64,000 nt of DNA, taken from Cryptomeria japonica. Its lineage: Eukaryota > Streptophyta > Pinopsida > Cupressales > Cupressaceae. A model generated the notes under the pieces. It was not told where the DNA came from. It saw only the letters and a program-made list of their open reading frames with translations, and made no database searches. Both the position numbers and the translations under genes were made by a program. Positions 1 through 9,769 of the stretch are shown piece by piece. Each line of letters begins with the position of its first letter. Positions within the stretch are counted from its first letter, which is position 1. The stretch spans positions 100,547,897 to 100,611,896 of the forward strand of contig NC_081407.1 of assembly GCF_030272615.1 (NCBI RefSeq), written 5' to 3'.

Positions 1-843
1 AACTATCACATAATTTCTTAAAAAATATAAGGGAGACATGGAAACTATATACAACTCTCTTTTGATCGTACAATTCCTTTATGAGTCTCAAAAATCTAAA
101 TAAGTTTATGATCAATAGTTTTTGCACTTATTAATTTTCTTATACAGTCCTTGTTAGCAAGAAATATGAGTGATGAAGGTTGAAGTTTGAAACTGCAATG
201 ACACTATTAGTGTTGTAATTTATATCATGGACTTAATCCTATTAATGGAATAGGGAGTTAGATCTAGATAGGAGATTGACTTCTTAACATAATAACAAGA
301 ACAGACATAACACATCATTTATGGAACAAAAAAGTATTACACATCTTGCATCCTTTTATCTCTTTATTTTTCTTTCACAGAGGTGTATTGGAAAGTGTCA
401 TCTTTCTTAATTGGATACTTTCCCTTATGTAGGCTTTGTAGAGGATGTGCCTATCTAAGGTTTTCCGAATATCCTAGGGATGGATTGACTTTATTTATCC
501 AATTCTTTCTTAGCAAATCCCCATTTTCATGGAATTTATCTTTGGAATTTCCATATATTCCTTGATCTTGCTCTTCTTTATTGAATCAATTGAATTTTCA
601 ATATATGGGGAATCTCTTTGTTGTAGGGTCCATAGATAGGGTTAATAGATTAGATGCATATAAATCGATCTTTGCATCAATTAACTCATAAGGTAATTGG
701 GGTGTTTATGAGGTTTGTGATTCTATGGGCTCCATCACGGTCTTTATCTACGAGGAAAAAAATACTATCTATATATTTGTGAACCATATCATACAAAATT
801 CTTTTTTACATGCTACATTATCCAGCAACTCTTGGAATAGGGC
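1..843. other. No supported feature
   Basis: AT-rich sequence with no ORF, repeat or RNA gene that I can support. Short open frames exist, including one around 383-565, but they show no recognisable motif or codon structure. Confidence 0.5.
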
Positions 844-1332
844 CTAGCAAAGATTAATGTTCTTTCCTTCAATCATCATTTGATATGAGACATATATGTT
901 GGTGGTAGTAGTAGAAACCTCCCAGTTGGCGTAATAAATTTTGTTTGTTATTCTCATAATTGGACATTTGACAGTTAGATTCGTTATTTTGGTCACATCC
1001 AAGATCGTTCCATTGAATGTATCTCTAATGAGCTCTATAACCTCTTCAATTTTTATTGACTGTGTATAATAATTCATCATGAAATTGGCTCAAGATAATG
1101 TAGACCCACTCTTCCTATGTGGTGATGTTTGGGAACTCCTTGTATACATTCAACTTCTTTTGTATTTGGATAGTTAATTGCTTGTTCCAAGATGAAGAAG
1201 GGTAATCCTAAGGGTTTCAAACTTCATATGATTAATTAATATAATAAAAGTATGAATATAGCTCCTAAAATTCTCGATGTAGCTAATGTCAATGAACACT
1301 TTAGGTAATGCTCCTGCGGGATCAACCTCCAT
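844..1332 (-). pseudogene. Degenerate coding remnant, unknown family
   Basis: On the minus strand an open frame from 1332 to 1174 (52 codons, beginning MEVDPAGALP) reads like protein rather than noise. It is followed, after two stops and an apparent frame change, by a second open stretch ending at 844 that contains NGTILDVTKITNLTVKCP. Between them another frame is open and contains YPNTKEVECIQGVPKHHHIG, as expected if one gene had taken small indels. I do not recognise the family. It lies just outside the left end of transposon A, so it is either older host or retroelement sequence into which A inserted, or chance. Confidence 0.3.
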
Positions 1333-1667
1333 CACTTTGTAGGGGAACCTTATATATTTGGAGCAGGTTTCTTAGAGGGATAAATGAGAATTTGGTGTAG
1401 CTAGTTTAGTAGTTTATGAGTGCAACAATGAAAGGGTAAGTGTAAATATTGTTTGAATGTGAAGACCTATGTTTATGGAAGCAAGATGAGTATGATATCC
1501 AAAGCGAGAAAAAAGTGAAAAGTTAGAATGTGATGATGATAAGACATCCTTATAGACCTACCCAAGGGAAGTGAATTTATTATTGTAGCCATCTTTTTTT
1601 CTTCTTATTGTTGTTTTGGGATTGTTAACATTATACAACTCTATTTTTTTGAAACTTTACTTCTTCT
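1333..1667. other. No supported feature
   Basis: Short AT-rich stretch up to the left end of transposon A. Nothing recognisable seen. Confidence 0.4.
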
Positions 1668-1671
1668 ATCT

Positions 1672-1716
1672 GGGTAAGTGCACAAAGATGGTGGTCAAAA
1701 AGGGGGTATAAGTGGA
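1672..1716 (+). repeat. Left terminal inverted repeat of transposon A
   Basis: Begins GGGTAAGTGCACAAAGATGG and continues through GGTCAAAAAG to AAGTGGACAC. The reverse complement of 12745-12791 gives the same sequence with one difference in the first 26 bases, then a small indel before the shared AAGTGGACAC. Confidence 0.8.
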
Positions 1717-2528
1717 CACTTTTTTTTCTTTTCTGAAATCAGGTGAACTTGAACTTGGAGGCAAAATTTGAAAGTCATCCACTCAAGATATGAAGATAAT
1801 CAAAGAACAAATATTGTAGTACTCTGAATATAGTTTGCAAACTACTAAAAAAATTTAAAATTGGATAAGATTAAAAGGGTCAAATCCTTCGTGCACGAAA
1901 AATAGACCCTGATTTTTTCTGAAAACATAACATAGTGTCTAACGTGCGCATCAAAAAAGTCATAGTTAGATTTAGTATTTTGACAAATACTTTGGTAGAA
2001 AGATAGATAAGAGTGAGCACTAGAAGATGTGTATTTTTTTGTAATTTTTTGTTTAGTATTTTTTTTTTATGATTTTTCCAATCGAGCACATCCTAAAAAT
2101 TAGATACCTGTTCATGCACGAAGCATAAGTTGCAGTAAACAAATCGAAAATACAATTTTTTAAAAAAAATTGTAAACAATAAAGTGCACTACAATAATAT
2201 ATAAAGTTTTTAAAATTTGGATAATTATATCAAAACTTATTAAAAAAATGGTGCACCTATGTTTGTGAGAACTATCGAGACATTGGTAAAAGAAATTCAA
2301 TAATAATATGTTATTGTTCAAATTCAAAAAAAATTATATGGTTAGAAAGCTCAGAAGATGGGTGAAAATATTGTGGGAATTTTAGAAATACCCACTTGAT
2401 GAAGTGTAAACCTGATGATGACAAAGTTGATAAAATAAAACATGTCAAAAATGAGAGAAATGGAGGTAAATCAAACTTCCAAACCATAGCTTTGTCATCC
2501 AAGCCTATTTCCAAGCCTAAACAATCAA

Positions 2529-2660
2529 AAGCGCTTACAGGGTACTTATGGTATAAAAAGAGCGTACGAGGTACTTATGGTGTAAGAAGCACGTACGTGC
2601 TCTTTTTACTATAAACAACACGTACGCGCTCTTTTTACTATAAACAACACATACACGCTA
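2529..2660. repeat. Left subterminal palindromes (CGTACG type)
   Basis: Five related sites about 25-35 bp apart (near 2531, 2566, 2591, 2616 and 2646) share a GCGTACGCG-like core. The clearest are CACGTACGTGC and CACGTACGCGC. The spacer CTCTTTTTACTATAAACAA is repeated between two of them. The same core recurs at 7429-7700 and 12520-12735 but is absent from the rest of the window, so it belongs to transposon A. Arrays of short palindromes near the ends are typical binding sites for a transposon-encoded protein in other plant elements; that role here is inferred. Confidence 0.65.
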
Positions 2661-2716
2661 TTGTATAAGATGATATTGTATATATAATATGTGTATATAC
2701 ATATAATATATAATAT

Positions 2717-3989
2717 TGTAAAGCGAAAAATCGCAATCGAACCCTAGTTGCACTCCCCTCTTCCAACTTCGAGGAGAGAGAAGGGAGGTCGCTAGGGTTG
2801 ATGGTTTTCACTTAGGGGAGAGACTTTACATTCAAAAGAGGGGTTGAAACTCACAAGATCCAATCCCACACAATGCAATATTGGATGCTAAATGTGTTTC
2901 AAGGGTTAAGACAGCAAGGCTACCCTCTTTTGTAAAGAATATTGATAGAAGAATTAAGCTAGGAATGCATAGAAAGTGACAAAGATTCACTTATAAACTG
3001 AGTTAGGGATGTAGGATGAAGCTGCGGACCTGGAATTAGCAGTAAAATGTCGATATGGCGCTGTCCTACAAATTTGAGCAAAAGTTGTCGGGACGATGGC
3101 GCCCGGCGCCATGGTCCTCCGAAAAATCTGCGAAACGAAGGGGGATCTGTTCGTCTCTGCACAAGGATTCCAGATCTTCAATTTCAGCCACGTACCTACA
3201 ACCTACACACAGAAAAGCGAAGACGATTGGGGGGTTAGGGATTAGGGGTTTGCCTTTAGGTCAAACCCCGGTTTTGGAATTAACCAAGAAATGAGAAATT
3301 GCTGTAAATGTAAATGTCTGTAATGTAAAACAAGTACTAATACCTTGTTGTAAGGATGTTTGTATCCTTATGTGCGAAGGTATAGATGTTGTTGTTTGTT
3401 GTATGTAGTATATAGCATATAGTAAGTGATCTCCTCTTCAATGGTTGAATCCTTGTCTTGAATGCAACACTTAGCCTTGAATGGAGACTTGAAATGATCA
3501 ATTGCTTGAATGCTTGAATGCTTGAATGCTTGAGTATAGTTTCCACGCTTTTTCTGTCATATCTTCTTCATATGCCAAATGAGAGAGAAAAATGTAGTTT
3601 ATATACTTGTCAATTAGGGTTAATAGACTGATTTTCCTGACCTTAGGCCGACCAGGAAACAATAATTTCCAATTTGCAAACAAAAAGACCCGAGACCCCA
3701 TAGGAGACCGGGCCCAAAATAGGCCCAGGGACCAGGGCGCTAGGCACCATGGTCCTGGAGGACCAGGGTGCTGGGTGCCCTAGTCCTGAAGGACCAGGGC
3801 GCTGGGCGCTCTGGTCCCACCTCCCGGGACAGCAGGGTGCAAGGAGGTTCAGGCCAGGGTGCTTGAAAAATGCAGTTTTTGGTGTCATAATCAGGTCTCG
3901 GGGTCTCCATTCAGGTTGCGTGTTGCGTCGCCATCGTGAAGACCGAAATGCAGTCGAAATTGCAAGTGTCACAATTTTAGGACGCTACA
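2717..3989 (-). mobile_element. Solo LTR, probably gypsy-type, inserted in transposon A
   Basis: Read on the minus strand it starts TGTAGCGTCCTAAAATTGTG and ends TTCGCTTTACA (TG...CA boundaries). It is flanked by a perfect 5-bp duplication AATAT (2712-2716 and 3990-3994). No second copy, primer site or coding region accompanies it, so it is a solo LTR of 1273 bp. It carries GC-rich hairpin units at 3729-3817 and an isolated GGCGCCCGGCGCC-like site near 3098. Open frames over the GC-rich part overlap on both strands and have no protein features. Confidence 0.85.
3729..3817. repeat. Three tandem GC-rich hairpin units in the solo LTR
   Basis: Units at 3729-3755, 3760-3786 and 3791-3817 repeat every 31 bp. 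Each is a 27-bp near-palindrome with arms like GGACCAGGGCGC and GCGCTCTGGTCC. They differ from each other by a few substitutions, mostly ones that break or weaken pairing. Confidence 0.7.
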
Positions 3990-4011
3990 AATATATATAT
4001 ATATGTATATA

Positions 4012-4340
4012 ATAATATATAATATGTTAAGTATATATATACACATATAATGTATTGTCTCCCCCTCTCAAATGCATACAAGGTGCCTCTCTCTCTATCT
4101 CTCCCTCTCTCCCCCTCTCTCCCCCTCTCCCTCTCTCCCCTTCTCCCTTCCTCCATAAACCATCCCTCTCTCCCTCCCTCCCTCTCTCCCCTTATCCCTT
4201 CCTCCATACTCCATCCCTCTCTCTCTTGATCTCTCCCCTTCTCCCTTCCTCCATACCCCATCCCTCTTTCCCTTCTTCTCTACCTCCATCCCTCCATAAC
4301 CCACTGCAATTGTGTCTGCACTTCTATAGAAGTAAGTGAA
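4012..4340. repeat. CT-rich low-complexity tract and leader-like segment
   Basis: After an AT dinucleotide stretch, 4059-4300 is almost pure C and T on the plus strand. The end (4310-4340) has a segment TGCACTTCTATAGAAGTAAG that reappears in expanded form at 7780-7820, suggesting that an internal leader of transposon A was duplicated. Translations of the tract are compositional artefacts. Confidence 0.6.
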
Positions 4341-4534
4341 TTTATTTCTTGTCTACAACTTCCTCTTTGATTTTTATCATGTATGCTCTCCAAAGAAAAT
4401 TGATTGATGGATTTGTGTGTGTATATTGAATAGGAGGAATAGGGTTTGAAATTGAACCACGGGTGAATTACCATGACAAACAAGGAAACCCGCAACAATA
4501 TTCTTCTCAAATGTGTTTTTAATGAGCAGAGAAG

Positions 4535-4711
4535 ATGTGGAAAATAGTGTCAATAAAGCAACATGATGAGTCAGAGTACCTGCAATATGTTTTTCAGAAG
4601 GAAACAACCAGTAGGAAGAGAAAGATGGAGAGTAACACAGATGATGTCCTGGAGAATGATAGTGGTGGGTATGCGAGAGTTCCCATGTTGTTACATAATG
4701 TTGTCACCTAA
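4535..4711 (+). CDS. Small hypothetical ORF inside transposon A
   Basis: A 58-codon open frame starting MWKIVSIKQHDESEYLQYVF, with a Lys/Arg-rich patch (SRKRKME) followed by an acidic stretch. Its composition resembles coding exon sequence more than surrounding noise. It lies between the solo LTR with its CT tract and the triplicated block, upstream of the transposase remnant. It could be a lost 5' exon or chance. No family recognised. Confidence 0.2.
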   Translation: MWKIVSIKQHDESEYLQYVFQKETTSRKRKMESNTDDVLENDSGGYARVPMLLHNVVT

Positions 4712-4812
4712 AGAAATTAAAGTTTGTTGTATGCATGGTAGTGGTAGTATATGATGATCAGCACTTGTCAAACATCTTGGAAGGGTACATACCCATGAAA
4801 GAAATCAAGTGT

Positions 4813-5474
4813 GTAATTCCTATAGTCACAATCAAGATCAGTCCTATAACCTTGCAAATTTAATAGCATCATACATTTTAGAACTTAGGCAGTACTCTTA
4901 GGGTTAGGTCAAGCTCTTACACTTGATTTTTAGTGAAGCCTCATTATTTGTTCGCTTTGAGTCTTACGTATGCTGATAATGGTCTAACTTAGCTATATCA
5001 AAGCTAAACTACTGATGTTCTATTGTATGATGTTCTATTCATAACTTTAAATTTAGTATATCATTTTATTAGCCCACCATATGCCCCTTAGGTGTCATTA
5101 GAGGTCGTATTGTTTCCTAAGAGGTCATATGCTATCTTGTGACCCCTTAGGACACCATATGACCCTTTAAGACACCATACGACCCAAAAAAACACCATAT
5201 GGTGTCCTAAGGGGTCATAGGATTCCATATGACCCCTCGAGACACCAATGAACCATAAAAACACCATATGGTGTTCTATGACCCCTTAGGACACTGTTTG
5301 GTGTTGTTATAGGTCCTATGGTGTGCTAAGGGATAATATAGTATCATATGACCCCTTAGGACACCCTATGACCCCTTAGATGTTGTTAGGGGTCATATTG
5401 TGTTCTAAGGGTCATATTGTGTCCTGGATTCAATCTCTCTTCCTCTCCCTCCCCTCTCCTTCTTCTCTCCCTCT

Positions 5475-5509
<35 letters not shown>

Positions 5510-7404
5510 CCCTTCTCCATTCCTCCATACCGCATCCCTCTCTCTCTCTCTCTCTCCCCTTCTCCCTTCCTCCATACCCCATCCCTCTTTCTCTTCTTCT
5601 CTCCCTCCCTCTTTCTCTTCTTTTGTAATTCCTATAGTCACAATCGAGATCAGTCTTATAACCTTGCAAACTTAATAGAATCATATGTTTTAGAACTTAG
5701 GCAATACTCTTAGGGTTAGGTCAAGCTCTTACACTTGCTTTTTAGCGAAGCCTCCTTGTTTGTTCACTTGGAGTCTCTCTTATGCTAACAATGGTCTAAA
5801 TTAGCTATATCAAAAATAAACTACTGATGTTCTATTGTATGATGTTCTATTCATAACTTTAAATTTAATATATCATTTTATTAGCCCACCATATGACCCC
5901 TTAGGTGTCATTAGAGGTCGTATTGTATCCTAAGAAGTCATATGGTGTCTTGTGACCCCTTAGGACACCATATGACCCCTTAAGACACCATACGACTCAT
6001 AACAACACCATATGGTGTCCTAAGGGGTCATAGGATGCCATATGACCCCTTGAGACATCAATGACCCATAACAACATGATATGGTGTTCTAAAGGGTCAT
6101 ATGGTGTTCTATGACCCCCTAGGACACTATTTGGTGTTGTTATAGGTCCTATGGTGTGCTAAGGGATAATATAGTGTCATATGACCCCTTAGGAAACCCT
6201 ATGATCCCTTAGATGTTGTTAGGGGTCATATTGTGTTCTAAGGGTCATATTGTGTCCTGGATTTGATCTCTCTTCCTCTCCCTTACCCCTCCTTCTTCTC
6301 TCCCTCTCTCCCTCTCTATCTCTCTCTCTTTGCCCTTCTCCCTTCCTCCATACCCCATCCCTCTCTCGCTCACTCTCTTCCCTTCTCTCTTTCTCCATAC
6401 CCCATCCCTCTTTCTCTTCTTTTTGTAATTCCTATAGTCACAATCGAGATCAGTCCTATAACCTTGTAAATTTAATAGCATATATGTTTTAGAACTTAGG
6501 CAGTACTCTTAGGGTTAGGTCAAGCTCTTACACTTGCTTTTTAGCGAAGCCTTGTTGTTTGTTCACTTGGAGTCTCTCTTATGCTGACAATGGTCTAACT
6601 TAGCTACATAAAAACTAAACTACTGATGTTCTATTGTATGATGTTCTATTCATAACTTAAATTTAATATATCATTTTATTAGCCCATCATATGACCCCTT
6701 GGGTATCATTAGAGGTCGTATTGTTTCCTAAGAGGTCATATGGTGTCCTATGACCCCTTAGGACACCATATGACCCCTTAAGACATCATACAACCCATAA
6801 CAACATCATATGGTGTCCTCAAGGGTTATAGGATGCCATATGACCCCTCGGGACACTAATGAGCCATAAAAACACCATATGATGTTCTAAAGGGTCATAT
6901 GGTGTTCTATGACCCCTTAGGACACTATTTGGTGTCGTTATAGGTCCTATGGTGTGCTAAGGGATAATATAGTGCCATATAACCCCTTAGATGTTGTTAG
7001 GGGTCATATTGTGTGCTAGATTCGATCTCGCTCTCTCTCTCTCTCTCTCTCTCCCTCTCCCTCCTCCCCTCCTTTCTCTTCCTCTCCCTCATTCCCTCTC
7101 TCTCTCTCTCTCTCTCTCTCCCTCTCTCCCTCTCCCTCCTTCCCTCCTTCACTCTCCATCTCCCCTAGTCTCCCTCTCCCTTCCTCCATACCCCTTCTTC
7201 TCTCCCACCCTCCCCACTCTTCTCTCCCTCTCTCCCTCCCTCTCCCTCTCCCTCCTTCCCTCTCTCTCTTTCTTCCTCTCCCTCCTCCCCTCCTTTCTCT
7301 CTCCCTCTCCCTCCTTCCCTCTCTCTCTCTCTCCCCCTCTCCTCTCCCTCCCCTTCCCCCCTTCTCTCTCCCCCCTCTCCCTCTCTCCCTCCCTCCCTTT
7401 TCAT
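4813..7404. repeat. Three tandem copies of a ~0.8-kb block
   Basis: The block beginning GTAATTCCTATAGTCACAAT starts at 4813, 5625 and 6425, giving units of 812, 800 and about 980 bp. Each unit has the same internal order: a unique part of about 260 bp, an inverted minisatellite built on CATATGACCCCTTAGGACAC (about 5077-5430, 5888-6260 and 6680-7015), and a CT tract. The third CT tract is longest (7028-7404). Minisatellite motifs occur in both orientations within each unit, giving fold-back potential. The same minisatellite occupies the equivalent place in transposon B. Confidence 0.85.
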
Positions 7405-7428
7405 TCACATTTTTTCTACAACCAATAG

Positions 7429-7700
7429 TGCGTACGGGGTACTGAACCTATTAGTTCACTGGCCTGCCATAACTTCTTAAGGCATAGGAGTGTGTACGCG
7501 GTACTTACTACTTGTAAGTGTGTACAGGGTACTGAGCCCATTATTCACTACCCTGCGATAACATTTTTTAGGCTTAGGAGCGCGTACACATGACTTATTA
7601 ATATAGAATGGGAAAAAAATACCATTGGGCTTGCCAACATTTTATTAACTAACAACACATATGTGGTTATTAATGTAGTATGTACGCGGTACATAGACAT
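7429..7700. repeat. Internal cluster of CGTACG-type sites
   Basis: Five sites (about 7429, 7490, 7518, 7578 and 7677) of the form (G/C)(T/C)G(T/C)GTAC(G/A)(C/G)GGTACT are interleaved with a repeated spacer containing TTCACTGGCCTGCCATAAC or a close variant. The sites lie just upstream of the transposase remnant. Confidence 0.6.
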
Positions 7701-8004
7701 AGTATTAGTTGCCCAAGAGCCTCAACGACCTCAAAAGAAGTTTTTGAGGTCATTGAAGGCCCCACTAGAACTGTGTTTGCACTTCTATCACTATTTTATA
7801 CATAGAAGTAAGTGAATTTTTTGTTTTTGCATGATTTCAAATAATTCAATTGTTGTTCTTATTAGTTTTGTCAATAGTATTGTGATTTTTTAATAGTTTG
7901 ATTCCAAAAAATAGTGATAATATGCATATTTATGGTTATTTGTTTGTTTATGAACTTTTGTTTACATATATATGCAATATGATTCTATTTAGGACAAGTG
8001 AGGA
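7701..8004. other. Transposase 5' leader region, no gene
   Basis: Contains the expanded copy of the 4310-4340 leader motif (7780-7820), followed by AT-rich sequence up to the first protein-like codons. Nothing else seen. Confidence 0.4.
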
Positions 8005-8190
8005 ATGATGGAACAATGAGAGGTTGAAAAGGAAAGACAAAGGCAACTTATGAAGAAATTACATGACATAAGAACAATGGGAGGAGAAGGTATGTCATCC
8101 TCAACATATCAATTCAATTTACCAAATGAACATAATGCACCTAATGTAGCTCAAGAAGAGACATTTGATTTACCATTTTTGCAGCATGCA
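8005..8190 (+). pseudogene. Transposase N-terminal remnant, transposon A
   Basis: A frame open except for one early stop encodes a basic, coiled segment (EKERQRQLMKKLHD), then a linker and TFDLPFLQ. At the equivalent place transposon B encodes a basic RERDREGHRRRRQ segment at the start of its transposase. The frame runs straight into the 360-bp array at about 8190, so the catalytic part has been deleted. The match to B is positional and compositional more than residue by residue, so the assignment leans on context. Confidence 0.45.
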
Positions 8191-8198
8191 ACTGAATG

Positions 8199-9215
8199 CT
8201 ACCAATTGAAAATGGCTCCGATTCGTCAAAAACTGAGATAAGACTTTGTAGAAGAGCCTCACGTGAACCCATGAGTTCAAATGGATTGACCATATGTGTC
8301 TTGGATTTGAAGAAATAGTCCGTCAAATTTTGACAATTTTTGGACTCAGGGCACTTAAGAGATCGCACCGGTATGGTATGACTCTAGATGTTCTAGCACT
8401 TTGGGATGCACGACAGGGGCATGCCTAGTGTAAACATTCCCACCTAGATGCACTCGTGGTGTCAGTTTGTGCACATGACGAATCAAATTAATTATAGTCA
8501 ATCTTGCAACTTTGCATTGCATGCAATTGACGGTTTTTGCTACAAGCGAAAAAATGCTACCAATTGAAAATGGCTCCGATTCATCAAAAATTGAGATAGG
8601 ACATTGTACAAGAGCCTTATGTGACCCCACGGGTTCAAATGTATTGACCATATGTGTCTTGGATTTGAAGAAATAGTTTGTCAAATTTTGACAATTTTTT
8701 GGACTCATGGCACTTGAGAGATCACACGAGTACGGTATGACTCTCGATATTCCAGTGCTTTGGGATGCATGATAGGGGCATGCCTAGCATAAAAATGCCC
8801 ACCCAAATGTGCTCGCAATGTTGGTTTGTGCACATGATGAGCCAAATTATTTCTAGCCAATCCTGCAACTTTGCATCGCATGCAACTGATGGTTTTTACA
8901 GTAGGCGAAAAAATGCTACCAATTGAAAATGGATCTGAATTGTCAAAAACCAAGTTAGGACATTGTAGAGGAGCCTCACGTGACCCCATGGGTTCAAATG
9001 GATCGACCATATGTGTCCTGGATTTGAAGAAACAGTCCGTTGAACTTTGATAATTTTTTGGACTCAGGGCACTTGAGAGATTGCATCGGTATGGTATGAT
9101 CCTTGACGTTCCGAGGCTTTGAAACGCATGATAGGGGCATGCCTAGTGTAAAATTGCCCACCTGGATGCGCTTGCAATGTCGGTTTATGCACACAACAAA
9201 CAAAATTTGACCATT
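8199..9215. repeat. ~358-bp tandem array, transposon A copy
   Basis: Units begin at CTACCAATTGAAAATGG at 8199, 8557 and 8916 (periods 358 and 359 bp), with the last unit ending near 9215. Each contains GTTCAAATGGATTGACCATA, then TTTTGACAATTTTTGGACTC, then GGGGCATGCCTAG. The array is homologous, in the same orientation, to the array at 42071-43585 in transposon B, with GTTCAAATGGATTG and TTTGACAATTT shared at the same offsets. Open frames across it recur once per unit and are not genes. Confidence 0.9.
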
Positions 9216-9590
9216 ACGAGCGTGAGGGTGCTCTCACACCAAACACATATTGTTGTTTATATTCATATTGTCGATTTTTGTTGTTTATATTCATATTGTT
9301 GATTACATATGCAAATATTCATTTAAATTTATAAAAGGGCAGCCACCAAATACAATGTATACACAATAATGAATTGAATACAAGGAGTTTTGTAGGGTTA
9401 ATTCAACATTTTAGAAATTTTATCAAATCATATTCCACGATTGCAATGTTTTATATCATATATTTTTGTTGTTTATATTCATATTGTTGATTACATAGGC
9501 AAATGATCAATTAAATTTATGAAAGGAAAACCACAAAATACAACGAATAGAAAATAATGAACTCAGTACACATTTATTGGATCGAATATC

Positions 9591-9675
<85 letters not shown>

Positions 9676-9769
9676 GGCATATGCCATGTCAAAATCGATA
9701 TACAATAAAAATGTAGAATATATCTACATGTATTGGTTATTCTATGACCAAATCTAACACTATATGATC
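9216..9769. repeat. Noncoding spacer with long (CA)n
   Basis: AT-rich sequence with a duplicated segment (TTGTTGTTTATATTCATATT near 9255-9300 and again near 9467). A pure CA microsatellite spans about 9593-9665 and ends in a short TA run. No gene. Confidence 0.8.

Noticed and set aside
3643-4012. Open frames of about 90-110 codons over the GC-rich part of the solo LTR
   Set aside because: Frames overlap on both strands, follow the hairpin repeats and cross the LTR boundary.
7016-7428. Long open frames of 79-145 codons in the CT tract, both strands
   Set aside because: They encode only Ser/Leu/Pro or Arg/Glu/Gly from dinucleotide-like repeats. Same for 4055-4339, 5380-5713, 6245-6492, 35700-36034, 36748-36948 and 37167-37400.
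8141-9203. Four similar minus-strand open frames
   Set aside because: They recur once per 358-bp unit of the tandem array and have no independent coding signal.
9507-9757. Open frames with His-Thr or Cys-Val repeats
   Set aside because: Translation of the (CA)n microsatellite. The same reasoning applies to Ile-Tyr frames at 44808-45012.
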